Below, piece after piece: positions 55,585-64,000 of a stretch of DNA of 64,000 nucleotides (its first letter is position 1; the number at the start of each line of letters is the position of its first letter). The DNA lies in the NCBI GenBank assembly GCA_015179045.1, contig WHUZ01000045.1, positions 428,032 to 492,031 of the forward strand, read 5' to 3'. The translations under genes and the position numbers were made by a program. The DNA comes from Kalaharituber pfeilii (lineage: Eukaryota > Ascomycota > Pezizomycetes > Pezizales > Pezizaceae). The notes below the pieces were generated by a model. The model was not told where the DNA came from. It made no database searches and was given only the letters and a program-made list of their open reading frames with translations.

Positions 55585-55880
55585 AAAATAAGGAGACTTT
55601 GCAAGAGGAGGGCAAAAAGACAAGCTCGGTGGTGGTCTACCTGGAGGAAGACAGGGAAATGGACAGGGTGAGACTCGGAGGAAGATGGCTGAGGGCTTGC
55701 CGATACGAGTGGGACAGGTGAAGGAAAGACGTCCCCCGCATCGACCCACCCACAACACCAGAGAAGTCCGTGGGACCCACATGTACCTAGACGAGTAGTT
55801 ACGTTTGTTTCTTTCTTTTAATAAACCCTCGCCATAGCCCATTGGGCGGCATGCGAGTAATGACAAAAAAAAAAAAAACA
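55585..55880 (+). mobile_element. Half-LINE, shortest copy
   Basis: Frame EEGKKTSSVVVYLEED, VRLGGRWLRACRYEWDR and stop near 55720, then ~110 bases, TTTTAATAAACC, CTCGCCATAGCCCATTGGGC, GGCATGCGAGTAATGAC and poly(A). Same Gag-to-tail junction as 4368, 14794 and 17246. Confidence 0.75.
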
Positions 55881-56930
55881 ATTGTAGATGCGGAAGAATT
55901 ATGGCTTGTCGCATTTCTATCAGAAGGCTTGCATTTATTTGCCTGGGATGCCCGCACAAAATGTTCGCAAGACTAGAATGTAGTCCTACTCCTGAACACT
56001 AATTACATTACCTATGATATTATATGTCAAGAGTCATCTGAAGAGCCGTAGTAAGGTAGTGTATTATGTCACCAGATCGAACTGAGCGGGTGTTAGTTAT
56101 GTTGACAGCATTGTTACCACAGGAAAATATGAAGGGTTGACTTTTGGCCATCATCTTGTCTCTGCAACTTGTAATTTATGCCACCCCCTCGTAACCCAAG
56201 TTCTAGCCATGACTAGTTTGCAACAATCTCCTCTTGAACGTGTCTTATCTTCAGTTCCTAGATTCTGGTGGTAGGCAGTGGCCATCTTAGCAAAATGCAA
56301 GAAAGTGGTAGGTACTTACGAACCGCACTAGAATGTGACGCTGTAGCTAAATCAAGATTTTGATGTCAGACGGTGTAGTGGTAACCATGGTACCTATGGA
56401 AAGAATAAAGCCAAACGCGGCCCGGAGCGGTACTCATCGGTTTGTAGACTTGTCAGTACATGATCTTTTAACAGCGGCGTAGATTGATTGCAAAGAATCA
56501 GGTCGATTATTAAGCTTAAGGATAAATTATGAAGATAACAATCAATAAATGACAAGGCGAGGATGCTCAGATTTTGCAACGCAACCCTCATAAATATGTT
56601 TTACAATGCCCATAACAATGACCATCCCCCCTTGCAAATTAACCACAAAACAGGCCGCAAGCGTATACTACAGTGAATCTTCTTTGAAATTCCCGCTGCA
56701 TCAACTAAGCAGGCCTCAAAAATCGTGGCAATGACTCAATATCCCACCTCAGATTATCTCCATCATCCTTTTTTTTTTTGTTTTTTTTTGTTTTTTTTCT
56801 GAAGAAAAGCAAAAAGCAGCATCCACCGCGAGCCGCGCGATCAACGCACCCAGACAACCCCCTTGAATTCCCTTCTTCCAAGATACAGTTCATTCCAACC
56901 GCAATCAATCAAACCATCAGAAGTACGAAC
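55881..56930. other. Intergenic, nothing recognised
   Basis: AT-rich, with T tracts near 56768-56799. No supported gene. Confidence 0.4.
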
Positions 56931-57699
56931 CTACCACCAGCACGCGATCGACCCAATATTGTCGTTCCACGCAGCCCAGGAGCCAGTTAGCTCACTCACA
57001 CCAGGGTTGGAGAACCATTCCGAAGCGCCCCAGGTGCAATCTGTTGACTGGTAGAGGATACACCAAGTGCCTAAACGGTGCTTGTGTTAGTGTATCAAGT
57101 GTCGTAGGAATCATGTCATTGGCATGCGAGTAATGATATATAAAAAAAATAAAAATAAAAATATTGGAAACAGTGAAACAAACCAGGGTCAGATCCAACG
57201 GAGCTGATGCTCCAGCGATAGGGGTCACTGAGGGCAACGCATTGGTTATCCCCAAATATGGTGTATGCGCAAAGACCACCTTGATCGGAGCTCCAGTCAC
57301 TGTTCCATGCACTGATTAGCTATCATCTATAGGCAAGCTGCGAATATGCCGTAGAGAAGTGAAACGACTTACACCCCAGGGCAAATGTAAAGCCCACCCA
57401 GAGTCCTCTTGGAGAGAGCACGCTTGCTTTGTCCACCCGGCCCCTAAACCAATCACTTAGTCTCAGTCCACCATGCGCCCTTCGTGATATAAATAGAGAA
57501 GCTGACTTACAGCCCATGGAACGAGAGTACCAATCTGTTCGATTGGGGTGACAATGCCATCCCAACCCAACGTAGTTTTCCAATCATCAGGGTTGGGGGA
57601 ACGCTGCCCAATTCCCACAGAAGCGTTCGAAGCTGGAGCAGCGAGTCCCAAGGAAGCAATAGCTAGAGAAATAAAGGTGGCACAAAGTGGGAAGTGCAT
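56931..57699 (-). CDS. Four-exon secreted cysteine-containing protein
   Basis: Minus strand, exons 57699-57511, 57443-57373, 57311-57184 and 57070-56931. The introns of 67, 61 and 113 bases all have GT...AG ends (GTAAGT, GTAAGT, GTTTGT donors). The splice phases join to one frame of 175 residues ending at the stop complementary to CTA at 56931-56933. The protein has a signal peptide (MHFPLCATFISLAIASLGLA). The mature part contains GWDGIVTPIEQIGTLVPWAG, SKRTLGGLYICPGVAWN, LCAYTIFGDNQCVAL, WCILYQSTDC, FSNPGVSELTGSWAAW and IACWW: six cysteines after the first intron. The GGLYIC...C...CILY...C pattern resembles small secreted ascomycete proteins with a possible crystallin-like fold (inference). 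TATATAAA lies ~137 bases upstream. Intron 3 contains a LINE B terminus. Confidence 0.82.
57121..57162 (+). mobile_element. ~20-base LINE B terminus plus A-rich tail inside intron 3
   Basis: GGCATGCGAGTAATGATATA, then an A-rich tail, lies between ATTGG copies at 57118-57122 and 57163-57167. It is antisense to the gene. It makes intron 3 about 50 bases longer than introns 1 and 2. Confidence 0.8.
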
Positions 57700-57835
57700 C
57701 TTAAGTCTGAGAATTCCTGAGTATATGCTGGATCTTGATTCTGTCGTGTTATGAGGGTGAGGGGGTGTGAGTTGTGATGGTCAGAAGGCTTGAGTTGTAA
57801 GTGAAGAAAGAGGAGGAAGCGGAGAGAGAGTTCTG

Positions 57836-57844
57836 TTTATATAC
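57836..57844 (-). promoter_or_regulatory. TATA box of the four-exon secreted gene
   Basis: TATATAAA reading towards the start at 57699, followed by a CT-rich leader on that strand. Confidence 0.6.
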
Positions 57845-58009
57845 CTTCCCTCGAGGTAGGGTCACCAAGCAGCAAAACTTCTCTCAGCAGGCACTTTCTG
57901 CCTGAGCGCACCCTGTTTTCCCCATTCATGTTCGCCTAGGCTCAGCCTGACCCCCAAGTCGAGTCCGAGCCGGCGGTGGAATTGCCCCAAGATACCGGTA
58001 GACTCCGCT

Positions 58010-58092
58010 GGTCTGAGAGCGCTCCCGCTTAATCTGAGAGTAGGTTCCGTTTGATCTGAGAGTACGTTCCGCTTGATCTGAGGGTAGGTTGA
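58010..58092. repeat. Tandem ~24-base repeat TTGATCTGAGAGTAGGTTCCG
   Basis: Three to four units of GTTCCGCTTGATCTGAGAG with small changes, upstream of the secreted gene. Confidence 0.75.
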
Positions 58093-58589
58093 GGGCAGCT
58101 TTATGAAGGGTAGCTTTTGTTTGATCTAAGCTTATCTTATAGCCCTTATTACTGGCCTAATGTCCTTTTTTTTTTTTTTTTTTTTTTTTTTTCAATATTA
58201 AGATACATTGCCTTGCAGAAAGTCTTCCTAAGAATGCGTTGACTATGCAGCTTAAGGAAAAGTGTATCCTGCATTAAGCAGATTCTATGCATATCTACTC
58301 TGCATTTGACATAGGCAATGCTTCTTTTTTGGACGGGTATGAAGAAAAAAATGGGCATTGATCCTTCTTACCAAACCATAAACTCTGTCAAATGTAGTCT
58401 AGCTCTGCATACTCTGCATTACAATTTCGCCGTTTGCTGCATAGTCAAAACAGGAAAAGTCAGTGCTGCATATCGTAGCAAATGGAGCACGAGCAGCAGG
58501 TTGTGCACGGAATTTCTGTATGTACCGCTACTGATCTTTCCTCATACTGCATAAATTTCAGGGGCGCATGGATATTTGCCTAGGCTCTG

Positions 58590-58675
58590 TAGTCGCACAG
58601 ATGCCTGCCTCCGGACCATAAGGACTTCGGTCCAGGGCCCACCATCGCGAATAGTGGTCCCTGGTTACATTATAT
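58590..58675 (+). mobile_element. Worn LINE A-type 3' end
   Basis: GATGCCTGCCTCCGGACCAT, AAGGACTTCGGTCCAGGGCC and a corrupted terminus, matching 54430-54520. No poly(A) survives. Confidence 0.45.
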
Positions 58676-58832
58676 TGTATCTTCGCTGATTGTTTGAGTA
58701 TCTGATTCCACCTCCCCCTGTAGGCAGATAATTTCTCTCCCTCCTGTCACAAAGAGGTAACATGGGGTGGTCAGGTAAGCGGTAAGACGTGGAGAGTACG
58801 CCAGCCTGACCAGAGCAGCGCATGTAGTCCAG

Positions 58833-58839
58833 TATAAAA
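58833..58839 (+). promoter_or_regulatory. Possible TATA box
   Basis: TATAAAA in AGTATAAAATC, upstream of the small gene candidate at 58973-59288. Confidence 0.4.
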
Positions 58840-59034
58840 TCAAGAGCTAAGCGACCCGTACGGATACTCCTATATCCCGACCGTATTACCGGTAGTTTTA
58901 CCTTTTGGTGAAACGGTCGGACGCAACCCGTAACACCTCCATTCTTTCCTCACCAACCATCTTGCTGCAACAATGTTCCCCATCTATGGATTCCCATCCA
59001 ATCTCTTCTTTTCTCAAGTTTCTTCGTTAGTGTC

Positions 59035-59288
59035 ATGCCATGTACCACAACTGCAGGGCCACATTCTGGGACTCTTTGCCTCCGGGATGGTGTTGGTTTT
59101 AGAGATGATGTTGAAGCTGTTTATCCCTTGCCAGCTTTTGATACATTCCGCTTGGGGGGATTGGCACTCGGCCCCCTTTCAGCGTTTTTGGATTGCGAAG
59201 TGGTAAGCTTTGCTCGGTTTTTTGTGGTTCTGCTGGGAGTGGGTCAGATTTTTTCTACTAGGGGTATGCTTGGCGGAATGTGTTTTGA
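59035..59288 (+). CDS. Possible small two-exon gene
   Basis: Frame 59035-59202 reads TLCLRDGVGFRDDVEAVYPL, PAFDTFRLGGLALGPLSAF, LDCEV, a hydrophilic, protein-like sequence. A GTAAGC donor at 59203 and a CTACTAG acceptor at 59261 give a second exon GYAWRNVF and stop at 59286-59288 (about 64 residues). An alternative ATG at 58973 with a CT-rich leader (CAACAATGTTCCCC) looks like a genuine start but is in another frame, so an upstream intron may exist. Function unknown. Confidence 0.3.
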
Positions 59289-60180
59289 AAGTATTGCTGG
59301 ATAGCACAGTGGGGATGCTACAGTTTATGTTTTCTTTGCTTGGAATTACGTTTCTTGAAATCGGCGTCCCTGTCTGTGCATGCCTAGCCCCTCACTCCCG
59401 ACACGAGAAAGCCAATGGCCCTCTGCGTGATTCGGATTTCATCCCATTATAAAACACCAATTCTCAGTAAGCACAAAAAGGATGAGTTTGATAGTCTTTT
59501 TTTTCTGTTGGCTTTTTTCAACCCCAGGAATTTGTCTGTTGATAAAAAGTTTGGTCCTCTCATTTGGTCATCGATATATTAATACTGCACCAAGCATAAT
59601 GTTCATGTTGACTCCACCAAGTTTCTCACTGATAGACCTGAGTAGGTGGGGCATTGAGACAGGTACATCTAGCAGGAGTTGTTTTTAGCACGTCCATCGG
59701 TGTGTTTTAGTGCTGGGCTGCCCAATGTGAATCTATTGCTCCGATCCATGGTGAGGAGTCAGGGGTAGTAATGTGCTGGCAACGGTGCGGGGAGCTGAAA
59801 TTTTCCCTGTGCTTTCACCCCGAGGAGGAAATTTGAGAAGTTCGGTAATTTGAAATGACAATTAGATCATGAGACTTGGCACAACGACGGATTTCAACCT
59901 GTAGAGTTTCCTTAGGGTGACGTTATGGTTGTGAGGTGGCTTTTAAGGGCTCGTCCTGTCGCGGAGGTTGTCACTGGCGACGGCCTAATGTTGGAAATAA
60001 TGCAGGCACATAGTGCTATCTTCGATGACTCCTTTCTGCTATTCTATATAAATATCCAGCTTATAATATGTCTTTAGGTCTTAATGTGGCTATGTACCAT
60101 GATTGGATGCCGCATCTTGATTTTCTAAGTTACCAAGCCTTCACCCAGTGGTTCGAAGTTATGTTGATGGCCCATAGAGT
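59289..60180. other. Intergenic, nothing firm
   Basis: A short frame at 60068 (MYHDWMPHLDFLSYQAFTQW) runs into the MITE at 60182. On the far side, 60495-60615 reads RLPTRLDERFADPDSADLRI. These may be parts of a disrupted gene; the join is not in frame. Confidence 0.3.
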
Positions 60181-60181
60181 A

Positions 60182-60478
60182 GTGAGCGGCACGAGCCGAG
60201 CCAGCTCGAGCCAGCTCGAGCTCAAACGAGCCAAGATCATGCTTGTGTTTTTCTTGACAGCTCGCTAAAATGCTTAGCCAGTGCAAGGTTTCATAAACTG
60301 TAAATACCTAATATAGTAATAATTAGAGACTTGGAGCTCATTCTGACCTACCAACAACTTCGAAATGCACAATTTAGCTGATAGTAGTGAGAAAGATGAA
60401 AATTTAGCTTAGTTTAGTTTAGTATGTCAATATTATGTATATAATCAATCCAGGCTCGAGCTAGCTCGTGCCGCTCAC
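60182..60478. mobile_element. MITE with GTGAGCGGCACGAGC ends
   Basis: GTGAGCGGCACGAGCCGAGC on the left and GCTCGTGCCGCTCAC on the right, TA on both sides. 297 bases, with GAGCTCGAGC-rich subterminal repeats. The ends TAGTGAGC also fit a hAT-type reading, with CATAGAG as a possible host duplication, so the superfamily is undecided. Confidence 0.8.
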
Positions 60479-60481
60479 TAC

Positions 60482-61510
60482 CAGTGGCATAGAGACTTCC
60501 AACACGTCTAGATGAGCGATTTGCAGACCCAGATAGTGCTGATCTCCGAATTCAAAATACAACTTCCTGCGCTGGGTCTGTAATTAGCAAGGAGTTTGAG
60601 TCATTAAAGCAGGAGTGAGTGAGATTTTGGTGTGTACACTCAAGAAAGGCACACAATACCCATGGTGGTACTGAAGATGACGTCCATTCAAAACCTGGCT
60701 CAATCTGATACCAGTGAATCCGAGTCTGAAACAGGATAGCACATTAGTATAACTCATAAATCATAACAGTCATAACCAGATCCACTTGTGTATCAGATTC
60801 ACCAAAAGTGCCGTCCAGACCATATTCGCCTTCAGGCCAAATACAAGCTCTACGAAGTTCACATGTTATCTCCAACACTTCGCTTCCCATATTGAACTAG
60901 AATCAAGTAACATCAAGCTTACGTCCATAACACATTCATTAAGGAAAAAAGTCGCGTCACAACGCACGTGTGCGTCTGTAGCGCCACAAACACTTATTTG
61001 CGGCATGAGCGCCCTCCGTGTTCAAAACGCAAGTAATCCTGTCATCTGAATTGCAACGTGCAAGTAGCGCACATCTGTGCCACACCGATCACGTGTGCGC
61101 GCTCAACATGCTCAATGTGCCCAATAACGCGGGCGCCGCTCAACCTGCTCAACGTGCCCCATAATGCTCAATGTGCGCAAAACTCATGAGCACGCTTACA
61201 TGCTCAATATCCAAGTATATCAATTATCTCAATCTGGCAATATATCGCAGCATGCATGAACTGGCCTTGATATAGTACATTGCTGAATTTGTAAAAGGGG
61301 CTCCAGAATGTGGCCGATTGATGTTCAAGATCTTTGCCGCGTTAGCCACACTCCGGGCCGCTCATTGGGTCGCGCATTGGGTCAAACATTGGGCGCGCGG
61401 GCCACTTCTGCCGCGGTCTGTTATCACACGGGTCGGCAGGGATAGCCCGCAATGGCAACCAGACTACCACGGTGCCAGATGTAACTGTAGGAATCACGTT
61501 GTACTCTCGC
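60482..61510. other. Intergenic, nothing recognised
   Basis: Includes CGCTCAACATGCTCAATGTG-type short repeats at 61100-61180. No supported gene. Confidence 0.4.
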
Positions 61511-61760
61511 TGTAGGGATTATTATGGTCTAAGCCCGAAACGGCCCCTTTATGGATAGAGGAGAAACAAGGGTCCCAAAACGGCCGGTTTATGGTAAAAG
61601 GAGCAGGATATAAGGGACGAATTTCCTATGTGTTTATTGTTTTCGCCAGAGCAGAGCTAGAAATCGTGTACTTAGCAAGCTTTCATATACGCTGAATTTT
61701 ACCTGTTGATTTATCACGCAAACGCAACCATTCCTCCACACATAGCCTCGTAATTCTTAG
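61511..61760 (+). mobile_element. Left LTR of a Ty1/copia element (ends approximate)
   Basis: Starts TGTAGGGATTATTATGG. A TATA-like GGATATAAGGGACG lies in the middle. It ends just before the primer site. The right LTR lies outside the window, so the ends are provisional. Confidence 0.5.
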
Positions 61761-61761
61761 A

Positions 61762-61781
61762 GGTTATGAGCCCGGCGCACC
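61762..61781 (+). other. Primer binding site, half-tRNA-iMet type
   Basis: GGTTATGAGCCCGGCGCACC is complementary to the anticodon arm and loop (CAU) of initiator tRNA-Met rather than to a tRNA 3' end. This is the primer used by Drosophila copia and yeast Ty5. Further downstream the leader holds a direct repeat CTGAGGAACCCCGCAGAC at about 61853 and 61913. Confidence 0.75.
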
Positions 61782-62090
61782 GTTGAAGCCGGGTAGCAAA
61801 ACACCAAAGGATCACCGACTGCGCCAAAAATCAACGCTGCAACTCAGTCACACTGAGGAACCCCGCAGACTCAAAATAAGCATACCATTCGACACTGCGA
61901 CTCGGATCATATCTGAGGAACCCCGCAGACCTCCGATTACAAGCTAGTCAAGGACAAAATTTATCCAAAGACAAGCAGAGTGATCAAAAGCAAAAATAAA
62001 AGGGAAAAACCCAAGCGGCCAACACGATAGGGCCCTTACCGCCGAACTATACGAACTAAAGTGGCAACACACGAAACCTAAAACCAGTTG

Positions 62091-64000
62091 ATGTCCGGAT
62101 CTAATCAAGTACCAGAAGAAAACACACCACGACCACTCCCCATCGATCGAACTGCTCCCGAACAACAAATCACAGATATCCTCTCTCGAAGCTTCCCAGT
62201 CAATACAACAACTAGCGAACCTGTTGACACCCCGACCGACGAGACTACCCAACCACCTCCACCTCCATCGAATCTACCAAAGATGTCCGAAACTACCATC
62301 AGCCGAAAAGTCCCAACGCTAGATGTCAAGTTATCTGGCTCTTCTACCTACCCTGAATGGATTATCTCTATAGAAAATTATTTAGATTTAATTCCAGTTA
62401 ACGAAGAATACAGGGTATGGGATGTAGTAACTGGAGACTACGCTCAACCAACCGGTCTAGAATCCATCAAAACTGAAGGGGCCACATCATCATCATCAGG
62501 AAAAGCAGATAAAAAAGCAGCCCGAGTATGGAAAGATGCTAATGCTATAGCTATTCTAACCATAAAGAAAAATTGTGAAGACCATGTTAGAGCAAGGATA
62601 GGGAGTCTCACTACTGCAAAAAAGGTCCACGAAGAACTAAAAAAGGCGTTCCAAGGAAAAACATCAACTGAATTCTACTCCCTTCTAAGTAGCCTTGACA
62701 TTTCCTATGATGACAGAAAAACCAGCGTCGAAGAACATATTGCGGAATATGAGCGCATATGGAACTCCTTCACTGGGATCATGTCTAGAGCTGACCTGAG
62801 CAGTGATGATGGATTTGGGAAGGGGCTTAAGGCATTTTCCGAGTCAGACAAGGCCAAAACGGAATTTCTCCTCCGATCATTCCCTAGCTTTTACAGCAAT
62901 ACTATCGAAAATATCAGGGCAAAAGATCACGCATATGACGATGTGACAAGGAAGCTCAGGGAATATATCACTACTAAGCAAAAGGCATCGAAAAAGAACC
63001 AGACTGGAAATTCCAAGGATGACCCGATTGTACTCAAGGGAAATGAAGGGAAGAGAAAGAAGAAAATCTGTGAATGGTGCAAAAAACACGGGAAGAAAGG
63101 ACTCGGCCATGAGGAATCAGAATGTTGGGGAAAGGCGAAAGAGGAGAAAAAGGCAGCTAAAGCCGAGGTCAAAGAGGAGGAGTCGGATAGCGAGGGAGTG
63201 CACATTGGGGCAATCAGAGTCAAGATGGCAGATCCAGCCACTAAGACAAATTACTACGAATACGATACTGGCACATCCCACCATACGACTAACGAATTAT
63301 GGCGACTAAGAGACATAAAGGATACACATCTCGAAGTACGAGCCCACGACAATACTCTCTCTATATGCAAGAAACAAGGGACTTTGGTTTTTGAGCATAA
63401 TGGAATCACCCACCTCCTCCACGATGCATTATATGACCCAGCATACTCTAATCTTGTGAGCGGTCAGAGAATAAAAGGAGACCATGTAGTCATACATAAG
63501 GGAGAAAGAGCTGTATTAAAAAAGGGGAAGAAAATCATATTCAATATGATCAAAGACAACAGAGGGGCTATGTGGATAAGACCAGAGGAAGTAGGAAAAA
63601 TCCGAGCATCAAATGTGGAATTAGCAAAGGAACTACATGAAAGGTATGGACACATCTCTTACAATACCCTCAAAAATCTCCCAGAATGCCCCAAGTTCCA
63701 AAAACCCCCTAGGTGCGAAGCATGTGAGAAAGGCAAAGCAACAAAGCCACCTGCCAAAGATCAAGGAAAAAAGAAAGGCGGAACAACAATCCGAACGAGC
63801 AGACCACTGGAACGACTACATGCGGACCTTATAGGACCAGTCAAACCAGTAACGCCAGGAAAACAATATGAATACCTCCTAGTAGTCACAGATGACTATA
63901 GCCGATATACAGTCACCAAACCACTCCGACAAAAATCTGATACAAAAACTGCATTAATGGAAATTATCGAAGCATTGGAAGCAGCAGTATCAGGAGAAGG
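62091..64000 (+). CDS. copia Gag-protease-integrase polyprotein, 5' part
   Basis: An open frame of 636 codons from ATG 62091 to the window end with no stop; an internal in-frame ATG at 62283 is an alternative start. Order: Pro-rich leader (about residues 50-64); Gag (WIISIENYLDLIPVNEEYR, KKVHEELKKAFQGK, SSLDISYDDRKTSVEEHIAE); a zinc-knuckle-like CEWC...GH...C; the aspartic protease signature YDTGTSHHTT; the Gag-pre-integrase zinc site (ELHERYGHISYNTL...CEACEKGKA); then the integrase core with RLHADLIGPVKP and VVTDDYSRY, which supply the first two acidic catalytic residues. Integrase continues beyond the window, and reverse transcriptase and RNase H would follow. The absence of any stop or shift suggests a recent, possibly active copy. 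Confidence 0.92.
   Translation, partial: MSGSNQVPEENTPRPLPIDRTAPEQQITDILSRSFPVNTTTSEPVDTPTDETTQPPPPPSNLPKMSETTISRKVPTLDVKLSGSSTYPEWIISIENYLDLIPVNEEYRVWDVVTGDYAQPTGLESIKTEGATSSSSGKADKKAARVWKDANAIAILTIKKNCEDHVRARIGSLTTAKKVHEELKKAFQGKTSTEFYSLLSSLDISYDDRKTSVEEHIAEYERIWNSFTGIMSRADLSSDDGFGKGLKAFSESDKAKTEFLLRSFPSFYSNTIENIRAKDHAYDDVTRKLREYITTKQKASKKNQTGNSKDDPIVLKGNEGKRKKKICEWCKKHGKKGLGHEESECWGKAKEEKKAAKAEVKEEESDSEGVHIGAIRVKMADPATKTNYYEYDTGTSHHTTNELWRLRDIKDTHLEVRAHDNTLSICKKQGTLVFEHNGITHLLHDALYDPAYSNLVSGQRIKGDHVVIHKGERAVLKKGKKIIFNMIKDNRGAMWIRPEEVGKIRASNVELAKELHERYGHISYNTLKNLPECPKFQKPPRCEACEKGKATKPPAKDQGKKKGGTTIRTSRPLERLHADLIGPVKPVTPGKQYEYLLVVTDDYSRYTVTKPLRQKSDTKTALMEIIEALEAAVSGE

Noticed and set aside
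61762..61781. tRNA gene near the copia leader
   Set aside because: Only the complement of an anticodon arm is present; no acceptor stem or T arm can be formed. It is a primer binding site.

Overview
The window looks like a transposon-rich, gene-poor stretch of a filamentous ascomycete (Pezizomycotina-type) genome. The reasons are 55-85 base introns with GT...AG ends and CTAAC/CTAAT branch sites, TATA boxes about 115-140 bases before small secreted-protein genes, a full-length Tad-like LINE, a Ty1/copia element with a half-tRNA-iMet type primer site, and many TA-flanked inverted-repeat elements. The genus cannot be named from sequence alone. No rRNA, tRNA or CRISPR array was recognised.

Layout. 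1-4.3 kb: GGCC-rich minisatellites around an orphan terminal exon, then a degraded unit ending in a two-exon gene with a probable C-terminal beta-trefoil domain. 4.3-12.25 kb: an ORF1-only 'half-LINE' inserted behind that gene and later split by a complete 7.4 kb LINE (family A). 12.6-13.5 kb: a ~58-base satellite. 13.5-21.5 kb: 5'-truncated family B LINE copies, two more half-LINEs and a second trefoil gene. 21.6-26.2 kb: a third copy of the same unit, with an unshifted trefoil gene and four small retro-insertions. 28.2-29.4 kb: a divergent fourth trefoil paralogue. 27.3-34.5 kb: two solo LTRs with 4-base target duplications, LINE fragments and foldback elements. 36.4-39.7 kb: three TA-flanked inverted-repeat elements nested in one another. 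40.7-42.9 kb: the only long host-like single-exon gene (713-residue membrane protein). 44-53 kb: MITEs, a secreted proline-rich protein gene, and a TIR element carrying a decayed host exon. 53.7-58.7 kb: LINE fragments and a four-exon secreted cysteine-containing protein gene. 61.5-64 kb: the left LTR and gag-protease-integrase start of an intact copia element that runs off the window.

The main pattern is a two-part LINE economy. Family A ends in a ~40-base terminus with a CCCTGC/GCGGGG stem. Family B ends in a ~40-base terminus with CTCGC/GCGAG and GCCC/GGGC stems that show compensatory changes. Around them lie about twenty insertions that are little more than this terminus plus poly(A), many with 9-14 base target duplications. 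Several can be compared with an empty site inside the same window, because the host unit is duplicated. One such insertion forms part of an intron of a secreted-protein gene. The trefoil family is also notable: two of its three close copies have lost one G in a G7 run and so have altered C-termini.
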